The position numbers and the translations under genes are program-made. A DNA stretch of 64,000 bases from Sphaerosporella brunnea (taxonomy: Eukaryota > Ascomycota > Pezizomycetes > Pezizales > Pyronemataceae), in contig VXIS01000101.1 in NCBI GenBank assembly GCA_008704415.1, positions 62,001 to 126,000 of the forward strand. Direction: 5' to 3'. Shown piece after piece: positions 46,621 to 58,211 of this stretch. The stretch's first letter is position 1, and every line of letters starts with the position of its first letter. The notes beneath the pieces are model-generated. The model had not been told where the DNA came from. It saw nothing but the letters and a program-made list of their open reading frames with translations, and ran no database searches.

Positions 46621-46692
46621 GGCAATCACTGTGCCTTCGTCCTGTAGCTTGCCCAAAACTTTTGCATGGCGTCCTTGAAGGACAATCGAATA

Positions 46693-46894
46693 CCGTAAAA
46701 ACTCACTTAAAAGAGACCCCCCCCCCCCAGATTTGGTTAGCGGCACAGAATTGCCATATATGGAATTTAATGTCTCCAAAAGGAAGTCACTGAAAAACAA
46801 AAACCCTCTTTAGTAATCTCAAAAGTTTCCCTATAAGGCAATTATTTGCCGCTAACCAAATCTGGGGGTGTCTCTTTTAAGTGAGTTTTTACGG
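46693..46894. mobile_element. MITE-like element, 202 bp, TA-flanked (TIR CCGTAAAAACTCAC)
   Basis: Inverted repeats of about 55 bp starting CCGTAAAAACTCACTTAAAA, differing mainly in the length of a C run. TA on both sides (46691-46692, 46895-46896). The first 25 bp align with the TIR of the 126-bp family (18 identical). Confidence 0.9.
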
Positions 46895-46920
46895 TAGTAA
46901 CAGTGTGGAAGGGCGGTGGT

Positions 46921-47018
46921 TTTTTTCTTTTGTTTGTAATCACGTTTATTGTGCGTATTCGACCGCGAGCGATCATGGCAGACCCCTAATCATCCTCCGC
47001 CCTTGTCCTGTCCGCCCT
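46921..47018 (-). mobile_element. 98-bp LINE 3' end with 13-bp target duplication
   Basis: Flanked by perfect GAAGGGCGGTGGT (46908-46920 and 47019-47031). Read leftwards it is LINE 3' UTR with a hairpin (46961-46974), AATAAACGTGATTAC, then an A-rich tail. Confidence 0.88.
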
Positions 47019-47869
47019 GAAGGGCGGTGGTTGGTCAGGATAGTGGGAAGAAGCTGGAGAGGGTGGTCGTTGCGAGGGATCGTGAGAAGGGGGAAGCACA
47101 AGGCAGGCAGCCAGCCGGGCTGCGTTGCGGCTGCTTAGGCTGATCAAATAGTCGGCCGGAGGGGGCTGGCTAGTAAGCTGACTCGGTACATTGACATACG
47201 TTGAAGTTGCTTCACCAAGCAACACTCGTTCCGACATCGAATGGCGAGCCGGGCTGTGGGCTGAACAACCCGGCCGATCAAAAATCCAGCCTGGCGTTAG
47301 GTTTTAGACTGGTCATCCGGAAAATTGGGCAATTCACAGAAGAGCTCTCACTGCATTGCCAGCTATACCCCCTCGTAGGCGTTTCAAACGCGCCAAAGGC
47401 ACAGCCATATGCACGCCCACTCCACCATCCCCCTTAACCTATCTCTCGCCACGTGCCACCGAGAGGCAGGCGCTCTCAACATCCCCATCCACGGCCAGCC
47501 ACGTACCTATGCAGCGAGTGATAGGTGCCTGACATTTGTTACCCGCAACAAACACGTTTACTAAATTTAATGGCCACCACGACGACACCGCAAAAATTTA
47601 AGGCTCAATGCACGCACGGGCGCCCTAGGTGGAAATCGGCAACCCGAGAAATCGTCTTCGTGCGACTTGGCCAAGGCAAAACGCGTGGGCACCGGCACGG
47701 CACGCAGGCTGGCGGCCGTTTATCGGCCGTCGGTCGGGCGGTAGTTTCGGGGAAAGCCGTACCCGCCGCGGGCGCCAATTCGGATGTCTACACGTCATAC
47801 TGGGATCCAGAGGCGTCTGTGCTTTTTAATTTCCCTGTCCAGCTTGACAAAGTAGTCGTTCTAAACCTC
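47019..47869. other. no supported gene
   Basis: A plus-strand frame (47573-47938) has no known motif and overlaps the transposase fragment on the other strand. Confidence 0.35.
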
Positions 47870-48085
47870 TCAATCCTTGATACGGAATTTATCGTTGTTT
47901 TGAGTGTAGATAAGCGTAAATTCTTCGTGTCTCTGTAGAAACCAATCTGAGTCATCACCTAGCTCTTTGGGATCGGGGTTCTTCTTGAGGTAAATCGTAT
48001 TGGCTAGAGCCATAGCTTCGTCCTTTGTAGCACCCACCAAGCGGACTGCAAGGGCTTGCTCCTCAGCGGCTGACAGTCGTTGCAT
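47870..48085 (-). pseudogene. pogo/Fot1-like transposase DNA-binding fragment
   Basis: MQRLSAAEEQALAVRLVGAT, later LANTIYLKKNPDPKELG and WFLQRHEEFTLIY resemble the CENP-B/Tc5 helix-turn-helix of Fot1 enzymes (pattern LGxxWxxRFLxRHxEL). No catalytic part follows. Confidence 0.45.
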
Positions 48086-48097
48086 ATATTTATGGTA

Positions 48098-48818
48098 TGG
48101 TGCACGCAGTCAACAACCTGGGTGTATATAGGGACCCTTTCAGGGGGATGAGAATGGCCCGGTCCGGAGAAATAAAATCGGAGGATTGTTAACCTGGCGA
48201 TGAACTTTCATGCTCCGTTTTTTTCGGCGCTTGCCGAAGGTTTTGTGAAAAGTTGAAGGTCGTGTCTCGCGAGCATTTTGTATGGGATTGTATGGGAGGT
48301 TGCAACAGTAGGAGTAAATATCGAGGGTCCAGCACTAAGGCAATGGTGGCAAAGTCACTGCGCTCTGTGGGGAAGTCACTCAGCCTCCTGGCAAAGTCAC
48401 TTAGCCACATTGCCTTATCACCGGGATAATACGGTACGTCATGGCAGTGAATGACTGAAAACCCAACTTGACCGCGACAATCTGACTGCGACCGAGCACA
48501 ATAAAATGCCACGACCCTCAAAAAGAAGGATTCAGCAACTAAACGCTCTCTCAAAAGCACCGCTGGAAGAAAAACTTCCGCCAACGCCGGAAAGTGAAAC
48601 TTTTCTGCATCTCTTGCATCCATTTCTACTGCTTTCCCACGTCCACCGGGCGCTCGCTACAGCGGGAGAATTTGATGTGGTCGGCTGTTGCCATGCCCGC
48701 GACCGACGGATTCCAGGGCGGAGAATTTGATGTGTTCGGCTGTTGCTGTACTCAAATCGTAGCGCGACCGGTTGCAAGTCGTATCTTCTTACACCCAGGT
48801 TATTGACTGCGTGCACCA
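48098..48818. mobile_element. 721-bp TA-flanked element with remnant transposase N-terminus
   Basis: Terminal inverted repeats of 29 bp (one C/T mismatch) start TGGTGCACGCAGTCAA, bordered by TA (48096-48097, 48819-48820). Inside, a plus-strand frame from 48506 begins MPRPSKRRIQQLNALSKAP, like the transposase N-terminus MPLGNKRYQHLKRARALS at 40128. It also contains a smaller nested element (48338-48415). Confidence 0.82.
48338..48415. mobile_element. 78-bp nested MITE-like element
   Basis: Ends AGGCAATG(G)TGGC and its complement, bordered by TA (48336-48337, 48416-48417). Three spaced AAGTCACT motifs, as in the 126-bp family. Confidence 0.6.
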
Positions 48819-48966
48819 TAGTTCAGACCCCTCCGAGTCCCAGACCTTCCCAAATTCCTTCTGAGCATCCCAATAGTGCGCAATATCCAGTGAGAGGAGC
48901 TCAGACTTGGTGTATTTGCGGATATAATCAACTTGAACCTGAGGGCATAGCGATGTAGATACTAGT

Positions 48967-49960
48967 TTTTTTGTTTGTAATCAATTTTAATGTGCGTAAC
49001 GATCCCTAACCCGTCCCCGCCCTTTTCCTGTCCGCCCCCTTATTGATCCAATCTCATGGGCCAACTGAGGCCCCGCAACTACCAGAAGGAAAAAGGTAAT
49101 AGAGGCAAACAAAGGAAAGAAACAAGCCCGTAATCATCAGAAACAAAAGCCATGGCCACCGGGGCCAGGTCCCCCCTATCTGACCCTTCACCATACTCGG
49201 ACGATGACGATGACTGATCCCCCTCCGCCACAGACTGTCCAACCTCAGTACCCCGCAGAAACTGCAGGATATGAGGTGTAGCCTTTTCCTCTTGAAATGC
49301 TCTGCGATTGGCCGCCACCTCCAACCACAGTGCTTCTACCCAAGCTCCTTTTCCACAGAGCGCGAATCCGTGGCAGCCGCCTGTCGCACTCCTCAAAGAG
49401 GTGCTCCCCTGGCTGGGAGGCAAAACCAGCACTCCCTCTCGTGGAGCTTCTCCTTGCGCTACGGCGCCGTGATCGCGTGGCCGGTAAGGAGTTGGCAATA
49501 CCGGGACGCGAGTGCCTCTATCTCTTTCTTGAGGGCTGGCCGCGGACCAAACCGGCCTGTCGAGGCAGCGCTTCGTTCGGGGGCTCTGATAGGGGATACT
49601 ATGGTGCAGGCGGCCTTAAACCAACCTGTCGCTCAAAATTTCCCCGACTTCAATAACATCACAAGATTGCGCGACTGGTGGAAGCCAGCGCCTCAGTCTT
49701 ACAGAGCGCATCTTATTTAGGGGACGGGAGGGCTGTTTCCCCAGAGTTCTCACGTCGTGATCAGTTTATTATAAACAGTCGTTGCCGTCTCCACCACCGC
49801 CGACGGGTCGGTTTAAGGCCGCCTGCACCATACGTCCTTAGCCATCACGGCTACAAACTCATTACCTTCAACGCCGACGTGTCCCAAGGCCCACCGCAGC
49901 GTGAGGGAGCATCCACGGTCGACAGTTCGCGGCTCCACACTATGATGCGGCGGGGGCGTG
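48967..49960 (-). mobile_element. 5'-truncated LINE (copy A2) with 9-bp target duplication
   Basis: Flanked by GATACTAGT (48958-48966 and 49961-49969). Read leftwards it holds the RNase H end (GHVGVEGNEF), a region split by a MITE, then PYRPRDHGAV in the shifted frame and the C-terminus ILQFLRGTEVGQSV. It matches copy A1 at 18.4-19.6 kb and has many lesions. The A-rich tail is at the left border; the 3' hairpin is lost. Confidence 0.82.
49602..49830. mobile_element. 229-bp MITE nested in LINE copy A2
   Basis: Terminal inverted repeats start TGGTGCAGGCGGCCTTAAAC, with two transitions beyond base 21. TA on both sides (49600-49601, 49831-49832). LINE copy A1 shows the empty site (GAC, then TCCCCTATCAGAGCC). 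Confidence 0.92.
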
Positions 49961-50408
49961 GATACTAGTATTTATGTGGTATGGATGTGGGGTTGCGATT
50001 GCACGACTTCTGCGCCGGTGGCGGTACGTCCGCTCGCTTCCTTTGAAGAAACTCCTCTCCTCTTCTCCTTCTTCGTCTTCTTCCCCGCTGCAGCTGTCGG
50101 GCTTCCCTGGTCGAGTGCTCCAACCACCCCTTTTTGTCGTGAGAGATCGTTGTGGCGTCACTCACTGATCTCCTCCCAACCCGCGAAGACTCGCTCACAT
50201 AGCAGGCAGACCCATTGCAAAACGTCATGAGTCGTCATCCCCTGTGCTCGCACCGTATCGACCCGGGCCATGTTGGGGCGTTGTCGAGGTGAAATGGGTG
50301 ACGCAATGCCGCTTGAGGAGAAATGGTGATGGCTAGGTCCAGCCAGAACACTGATACAGCGCTGTCTGTAGAGTTGTTTTTTTTTTTCCCCCAACCCGCC
50401 CTGGATTT

Positions 50409-50830
50409 GTTTGTTTGTTTTAATCATGTTGTATTCGGCCGCTTGCGGCCATGACATATGTAGAAAGAAGAGACTATGCTACCCCTTCGGCAGAGCCGAC
50501 TACTGGGCCTGCGGCCCTTCTAAGGAAAAATACCAAGGAAATCGCACCATGTAATATAATCGCACCAAGGAAATTCGTGATATGTCATAAACAAAGAGGT
50601 CTCAACACAGGATGCCTCTGTCAGGCCATGCCCCAACCTTGGTGGTACTTAGGAAATCCATAACGGCCTCCGTGCACCTGTCACCGGCGAGCAGAGCGGA
50701 GGTCGCCGTAGCTGGCCACCGCTTCTGCCCCCACCTTTTTGTATCCTGGGTTGATACGGGTACACCATGCTTTCCGTCACCGGTCAACCAGTTCACGGTC
50801 CCTTGCAACTTGTCGCAGCTGCAAAAAAGC
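50409..50830 (-). mobile_element. LINE 3' end, family B, second copy
   Basis: Read leftwards it encodes TEAVMDFLSTTKVGAWPD, aligned with EAMMAFLDSTSVGMWP of the copy at 18.6 kb. It continues with the GGCCGCAAGCGGCC hairpin (50437-50450), ATGATTAAAAC and a CAAA-type tail. The right border is approximate; no target duplication found. Confidence 0.7.
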
Positions 50831-51710
50831 CCCCAAGTGTGGTTGCAGTGGACGAGAACCCCCAGAGCTAGCGGTGCGGTGGTGGTGGTGGGTTCAAATC
50901 CCAGTGTCCTGCATGGGTATTTCCATCACGGTATGTATATCGTCACACGGTATCACTCGATAATTTCATTCTACTCACACACACACACACACACACACAC
51001 AAAGGTTAGTTATACATAAAACTTCGAGAACTCACGGCCCAAAGCGCTCCATTGCACAGCCCGCCGCCTCGCAAAATGTTTCTTCTATTCCACTTCCAAA
51101 CCCCAGCTTGCTTCACACGACCCCCCTCTCCAACATTCGCAACAGAAGTCGAGTGACATCGCATGTACCTTCAGCGAGTGAGATCACATGTTTCGCCAAT
51201 CCAGCTTCGTTCGCTACGCCATGTTGAAGTCCCATCGCCTCTGCTTTTGGGGCGGCGCCTCGACCCGCTAGGCAGGCCAGCCTGGCAAAACTCGCACCCG
51301 TTGTGGGGGGACGGCCACTGACTCCGACTCCGACCGTTCGCTCTACAATTTTTCCATTTCCTTTTAACCTCCTCCCAAAAGCCCCGTCCGTTCTTCCATC
51401 ACCATCTTCCGCCATCCTGCTCAGGTCATAAAAAGTTCATTAGGCCCATCACAAAAAACATCATGCCGCCTGTTCTTTCCCCCCCTCCCAACTCAGCGAG
51501 GGCCCCACTCTACAGACCATGATTCACGCATCACATAACTACAACCAGAAAGCGATCAAGAAGATCAAACGAAGAATGACGCCAACTCAAGATCCAAGAA
51601 AGAAGCCAACTCCATTAACCGCAAGTGAGAAGTATCCCAATCCTAACCTACTCCGCCGCCGCCGCCATCCAACTAAAGAAAAAAAAAAAAAAAATATCCG
51701 CCACCAAAAC
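50831..51710. other. no supported gene; CA microsatellite
   Basis: A (CA)n run lies at about 50977-51001. The right part is probably the 3' region of the leftward transcription factor gene. Confidence 0.5.
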
Positions 51711-54700
51711 TCATCCCAAAATCCCCACCGCGTGCACCGTCCTCCTACCCGCCACCTTCCAAAGATACCGCCCATCTTCGCCTCCCGCCTCCTCCTCCTC
51801 CACTTCCGTGCCCTGCGTTTGCGTACCATAATACGCCTGATACTGAACAAACATTTCCTCCTCATCCTCTCCCGGCGGAGGTCGAGTATACGGGGGCCCA
51901 ACTCTCAGGTCCGCTGCCTTCTCCCAAGCCCGTTGACATCCCAGCAGGATACGTGACGCCGTAGCCCACCCGGTCAAGCGATTAATCTCTCTTAGCTTCT
52001 TGACGATCCATTCGCGCTGGTCGTTCTGGTCGTACTGTACCGCTGCAAAAAACATGGGCATCGTTGCTTCGACCAGGGACGCGCCGAGCGCGGGGTTGAT
52101 TTGCGTCGAGGAGTCGGTGGGTACGAGGCCGGCCACGATCCGTGCGATATCCACTGCGTAGGTGTGCGTTTTACGGGCTTGGATGCCGGTCGCCATCATT
52201 GCCATTGGCGGCATGGACGGGTGGCAGCGGTGGAGGACGAGCATGGCCATGTTGTAGAGCATCTGCAGCGTGGCGATGGAGTAAGTGCGGTAGTAGATTG
52301 CGGGGCCGAACGGGGTGGACGATGCAGTAGTCATATAGTCGATTCCTAAGGGTTGGTATTCCGCGCCTAAGGACTCCTGAAGCACTGCCAATGCTTTGGC
52401 GATTTCGTTCCATTCAACCATGGCTTCGTCGTAGGCGGCGTCAAGGTCTTCAGTTTCCGCCAAAGGCTCTGGGATGCCGTGGTTTGTAGTTCGCTCATGT
52501 GGTGGGAGATTCTCCTGGAATGCGCGCGGGAGATGTGGTACACCTGAAGGAAGCGGGATCATGCCGAAATGCATGCTCTCCATGTTGCCGCGTTGAGGTG
52601 GTGGAGGGCCATACGGAGACCGCGGAGGCATACCGTGTGGTGGCATACCCGGTGGTGGTCCTCGGCGTCCTCGAGGTGGCCCACCCATCTCTGGCGGAGG
52701 GATCCACTGGCCTCCGTTTGCCTTGAAAACTGCCCTCTTCCGCTTCAGATCCCGGACCTGGAAGTCACATAGCCGACCGAGCAGCAGGAAGTAGTGATCT
52801 GATGATCCGTATGTCGTTCCCAACGTGCCTATCCTGGCTCGGGGAGGACATTGTCCCCAGTGAACATAATCAAGACTGTAGCCTGTCAGCAAAACCCTCC
52901 ATGCGGAAAGGAATACATACACAAGAGGGCAACCACTGAGCAAGGACTGGTAGCAATCCATCTTAGCGTACCACCAGAACATATCAGCCTGCAGCCGCAA
53001 GTGGTCGAGCTCCTTCTTCGTGAACGGTCGTTCGGCGGCCGAGGACTTGGTCGGCTTCTGTGCGGTTCCGCGCCTACCCTTTGCGCCCATCAGGTATGAC
53101 TTAAGGTTTTCGTCCACATCGTCTAAGATCATTTGCCGTCTCATCTTGCGCATAGCTAACAACGATAATCGTCCCTGTGCTGCATATTGAGCGTCACCGC
53201 CGTTCGGATCACAATTGGCCTCCTCTTCATCCAACAACTCTACCCGCTTCGTTACCCTATCAAAGTCGATTTCTTTGAGCAGCTGCTTAGCGCCGTGGAT
53301 GTGGCTGCTCCACTTGTCGTGCTCTGCTGCCATCGTCTCGTAGTAAGCAAGCATCAACGTCGCAGCCAATGTTGCAACATGACCTCGATGCCGATCGCTG
53401 GCGATGGCTTTTCCGAGTCGTCGAAGTGCGATGTGATAATGCAGCAAACTCGGTTTGTTCGGGCCGCGCGTGAGCTTCGAAATGTGCAGACTCGAGAGTG
53501 CGAGGATGGCATGCAAAAGCGGCGGATGCGAGAGCGAGAGTATCGGGATCGTGTAAGACCACACGTTTTGCGGCCCATGTAATCCTGCGCCAGGTGTAAA
53601 CGCGATATGCGGATTTGGAGGATAACGTTCGAACAAGGACATACTTGGTCCGAGGACATAAACGAAATGGCAAAATATCTTTGCCGTGACAGGATTCATC
53701 AAAGGACTTGATGAAAGCGTGGGGTGATATGTTGCCAACATCCCCGGTTCTGGAAGAAACGATTGAAACGAGATCCGCGAATGCTCGTCGAGATGCCTCG
53801 AGAAGGGCTCGAGAATGTGTGAAATTTGCTGCCGTGAGCTCATCGTCTGCCCGCCGGGCCCTATAGTCTCCATCATAATCATACCATCTTCTTGTGTACC
53901 GATTCTGTATTCTCCTTCGTCATCGTCATCGTCGTCCATTTCGTCTTCACTCCCCTGGTCGAGATCAACTTCCGTCTCCTGCGGCATCATGCTAAACTCG
54001 TCAACATCAAGTGGTAGCTCGGCATGCTCAGGCAGGCAAGCGTCCCCACCAGATGACTCCGCTATAAACGGTCAGCGTCGCTTCAACGACGGGAGGCCTT
54101 GAACGTAAGTTTGGGCTCGCAAAACGGTAATGCACAGGAAAGAGTAGTAAGCCATAAAAATGAAGCTGGATATAAGAGAAACCAAAGTGTACCGAGCGAA
54201 AGGGAATGATGAACAATTGCGGCCAACTCAAAAACTGATGTACAAGAAAAGAAAGACCGAAAGACGTGTGACTGTAGAAATTGAAATAACGGAAGAAAGC
54301 ACCATCACCCCGGATTGTTTTGAAGAACGGGACACCTACGAAGATCGCTACGCTCGTTGAACTCGTCTTCGTCGTCCGCCTGATGGCTTACACCTTGGTT
54401 TCCGGAAACCGTCGCATACTTTCGATCCAAAGGGACGTTGAGAGGGCAGGCGGCCGCTGACACCGCCTGAGACACGCTTCCTCGGTCATCATACCGTGGC
54501 TGTTGCTGTGGCCCGGAATAAGGATGGGGGCCAAACAATGACGCCGAATTTGGTGCTGATTCAGCGCTGCGTGGAGGAAGGGTGAACATAGCTGATGTCG
54601 GAGTTTTTTGGCGATACTGATCGGAGGAATACCGTTCTGGATACCCAGGTGACGGCAAGGTATCCTGATACTTAGGTGTGTAATCCAGAGGTTCGCCTTC

Positions 54701-55370
54701 GTGCGGTCTTGGTGAGGGCATAGGATTCAGCGGCACGTGAACACTGATGCGAGGGTATTGAGGAGGGTTTTTCGCGCGCTCATCGTAAACCTGTCTCAAG
54801 TGCGGCGGCAGTGACTGGTCAAGGGGCGTGATGGTCTCGTCAGGCCGGTAGCCCAGCGGCGGGGCCGGCGCAATGGGCCGTTGCATCAGGGGGATGGGAG
54901 CCGGCTGCAGGTTGGCATACTGCGGGCCGTACCGCGGATTTCCAGGGCCGAGTGCGCGCGGGGGAAACAATCCGTGCATGCCATCCTTGAACACGACGCG
55001 CTGGCTGTAACCCTCGCACACGCGCTTCGACTTGATGCAATTGTTGCAGGTCGGCCGCTCTTCTCCACACTTTATGCGACGCTTCCGACAGGCTGATCGG
55101 CAAGGGGGCATCTCGGTCAGTCAACGCTCGCACCGCTACGAAAGGGAGGAAGAGTGAAGTCGCACTTAGACAGCCAGTCTTGGTTCTCTTTCTCGACACC
55201 TTGGTCACCTTTGGAGCGCCACCCTCGCTGGAACCGCCGTCGCCGCTGCCGTTGTCTGTTGGCTTGTTCCGCGGGCTTCCAGACGCTGAGCCGCCGCCAG
55301 TCGGGCTTTTAGTGAGGGCCGACTGGTCCGATGCTGAAGACCCAGCAAACGAGTACCTCTCCGACGCCAT
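51711..55370 (-). CDS. Zn2Cys6 transcription factor with fungal-specific regulatory domain
   Basis: Four exons: 55370-55166, 55092-54340, 54061-52921, 52875-51711, about 1087 residues. The DNA-binding cluster is split by intron 1 and reads TKTGCL then TCRKRRIKCGEERPTCNNC and IKSKRVCEGY, with all six Cys at proper spacing (x2, x6, x6, x2, x6). A disordered Pro-rich part follows. Exon 3 has an acidic stretch (DEMDDDDDDEGEY) and then the helical regulatory domain (ILALSSLHISKLTRG). A Pro/Gly/Met-rich insert (PPGMPPHGMPPRSPYGP) interrupts its middle. The last intron (45 nt, 52920-52876) is a multiple of three and would read through. Intron 2 (278 nt) is long. It lies 40 kb from the PKS, so it is not obviously its regulator. 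Confidence 0.85.
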
Positions 55371-57923
55371 CTCCGAGTGTCGATCAGTATTATAAGGCGG
55401 AGTCAAGCTTTTTTTAAATTTATTTCCTTCGGGCTCGAAAGCAACAAGACGGACTTCGTACTTTTTCAGCGGCGGCCGCTAACGATCAGCGCGAGTGGGG
55501 AAGAAGAAGCTGATGCACAAGCCAAAAAGCGCGATGGGCCCAGCGCAGGAACCAAGAAGAGTCCGGTTCGAACCAAAATGAGGCGGGAAATCCAAGCAGT
55601 TCTGCCGTGTATGGCGGCTATGGATGGATCTTCGGTCTCCGGGCTGGAGTGACCTCTTTTGTTTCTTTTGTCTTGTTTTTATCTTCAGAGCGATAGATGG
55701 ATAGTGATGGCCACGTTCTCCGCAAGATCTCGCGCGCAGTGTCCTCCTCCCTAGTCGAAGCTACCAATATCGCCTGCTGGGTGAAAACCGAGATCCGGAG
55801 GATTTAATAATGCTTGGGGGGGGAGAGGGGCGCAACGAGGTCAACACGACATGGCTGGGGAAGAGGGCGACGGGAGCTTTTTTCTCGATAGGCGAGAAGG
55901 GGGGTGTGGGACTCGGGGACTCTATTAAACAAACCGCTGGGCGTGGGCTGCCCGGTCAGGGGGTGGGTGGGCTGCTGGAGGAGGCAGTTTGCTCTGGCTG
56001 TTGCGCCCAGTTGGATGCGCTGCGGTGGTGGTGCTGCTGACAGGGAGGGCGAATCCCAGCAGCAAGCCACCATTCCAAAAGCGACCCGCACGATTTTCCC
56101 TTCGCACGGGCGAGTCGAGACTCAAGCCCCCCCATAAATACGGTGATGCGATGTGCATACCGAGATTTCCATTTGCAATCGATATCGCGCACCACCACCA
56201 CCGCCACCACCCACCCTCTTTCTCCGCGCGGAAACGGAGCAGGTCTTGACGAGATTAATCTCGAAGCGCCGATTCTGATTCATGGCAAAAGGGGCGCGCG
56301 GGGGACGACGGGTTGTCGCAGTGTCGCCCCTTGCAGCCCAATGTTTCGCAGCCGCGTGATGACGATGGGGGTCGCTGCTAGTCTGCAGCAGCTGGAACCG
56401 GGGCGGAGGAATCACCGTGTCGCTATGCAAGTTCTTCCATCGAGCCCACACGGCACGGCAAACTTGGAGAAGGTCGAGCCCCAGAGGCTGGGGTAGGGAG
56501 CCAAGCGGCGAGTGGTTTGCATCGGGACATGCATGTGTTGAAGGCCCAGGCCTTCGGGGTCTCCGGCGTTGCACCGCATCAACTGCTTCCTTCTCGAATC
56601 ACCAACAAACAACAGCCCCTTCTGCTCCTTCTGCTTCTCTTCTCCTTCTCCTTCTCTTCTCCTTCTCCTTCTGCTTCTCCTTCTGCTTCTGCTTCTCCTT
56701 CTCCTTCCCTTTCGAAACACTTTCCCGTTGAGAAAAAATGCACACACACACCCGAGTTTTTCTTTCTGTCGGTGTGCATGCATGACCTAGGCCTAGTGTA
56801 GAGTACTCGACGATCAACGATGATCAACCCTAGTTAATTTTTAGCTAGCTACTTTCCGCAACAGTGGGTGGGCTACCGGCATATGCCGGGCTTCTGCGAA
56901 AAGCAAAAAAAGAAACAAAATAGATGGGTCGCGGAACTCCGTTGCACGACACTACTAAAAATACCTGCAAGGAGGTACAACGTGACTCCCATCCTCATGC
57001 GCATGCGCGCGATGTGATAGGCCTTTGATGTTTTGGAAGCGTGGCTATGCTTTGTACTGTGGGTGGGTGGCTCATTCGAGAGCTCGTACGACAGCTAAAT
57101 ATATCACGGTAGAAGTAGATACTTCATGTAGCTGGGTACTCTAGAGCACGTATGTAGAGTGCTTACTCCTCCTCCTCCTCCCCTCCCCCGTTATAAACTC
57201 TGTACAACGACGGGGAGGGAACGGCGAGATCTCGGTAGGTTCTTGTCTGCGGCCGGGCGGGCGCGCGTGAAATCTTCATACCCCCCCCAACTGCAACTCC
57301 CGACCGCCACCCCGGACCGACCGATAAGGCTAGCGAAACCACACAACCCCGTGCAACAGAGTGGATATAGTAGGGACCTGTGTGCATACATTAATTAATA
57401 TTCATATCTGCAGAGCATAATACGGTAGATAGAGTAGTGTGTATAGTGGTTCAAAAGTATGTAACCAAGTCAGCAGCATAACGAACGCATCTTGGAAAAC
57501 CACGCAACTAAAAAGGTCCGAGTGCATGTATGAGTACGCTTGAGTAAATACTTTCCATAAGGAAGCCCGTAATTAAATTAATCTTCCATACTCCGCAGAA
57601 AGAATCCATAGCCATAGCCACAGTCGTTTACTCAATACTTCTTCGTATACCTGCAAGACTTTCTCCCCCCCCCCCCCAGTAGCGCCGGGGACAGTCCGTC
57701 CCATAACCACTACCACAGCGCTTCAGACGCGTTGCTCGGACGACCCCAAAATGCAATCGAGTGACACATCATGATTGATTGGACCGGAAACCCAAATGGT
57801 ACTCGGAGTACATTTCAGGCTGCTGTTTGAACAGTTTGAAAGAGGAGGCGGAGGGGGTGGTGTAGGGCGTTTCGTTGATGTGGCGAAAACGAGCGAGGTG
57901 AGCTTCACAAGCATTTTTTATTG
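55371..57923. other. no supported gene; pyrimidine-rich tract
   Basis: The left end is the promoter of the leftward regulator. A C/T tract of CTTCTC and CTTCTG units spans about 56618-56710. Other frames on both strands are low-complexity. Confidence 0.45.
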
Positions 57924-58211
57924 TTAGCTTCGGGAAGCAGCGGTTTCGATTGCGGGACCTCCGGCAGCGGCAGCCGTTTTCTTCTCCTTCTTTTTCTTTC
58001 TCTTTCTTTTCCTGCTGCACAGGCTTCTCCCCGCAGCCTTGTCTTCCTCCCTGGCAATTACGGTGCTCCAAAGCTTGTCCACATTCTCCGCGTTGACTGT
58101 GACGCCGGTCGCAGCGGCGGCGGCGGCCTTCTTCTCTTCCTGCTCTGCGGCGAGCCGGCGCTCCTTGATCCGCGCTGCGCCGGCGGGGTCACGTCGACCT
58201 TCTTGCGCTTT
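57924..58211 (-). CDS. possible Lys-rich C-terminal exon, unknown protein
   Basis: An open stretch of 95 codons without ATG gives IKERRLAAEQEEKKAAAAAA, then NAENVDKLWSTVIAREEDKA and a very basic tail (RKRKRKKKKEKKTAAAA). It looks like the end of a nucleolar-type basic protein. I could not find the upstream exon with confidence; a frame starting MNKKRKKVDV at 58217 is out of phase. Confidence 0.3.
   Translation of the reverse strand, partial: KAQEGRRDPAGAARIKERRLAAEQEEKKAAAAAATGVTVNAENVDKLWSTVIAREEDKAAGRSLCSRKRKRKKKKEKKTAAAAGGPAIETAASRS

Noticed and set aside
47573..47938. plus-strand frame of about 120 codons from an ATG
   Set aside because: No recognisable motif, and its end overlaps the more convincing transposase fragment on the minus strand.
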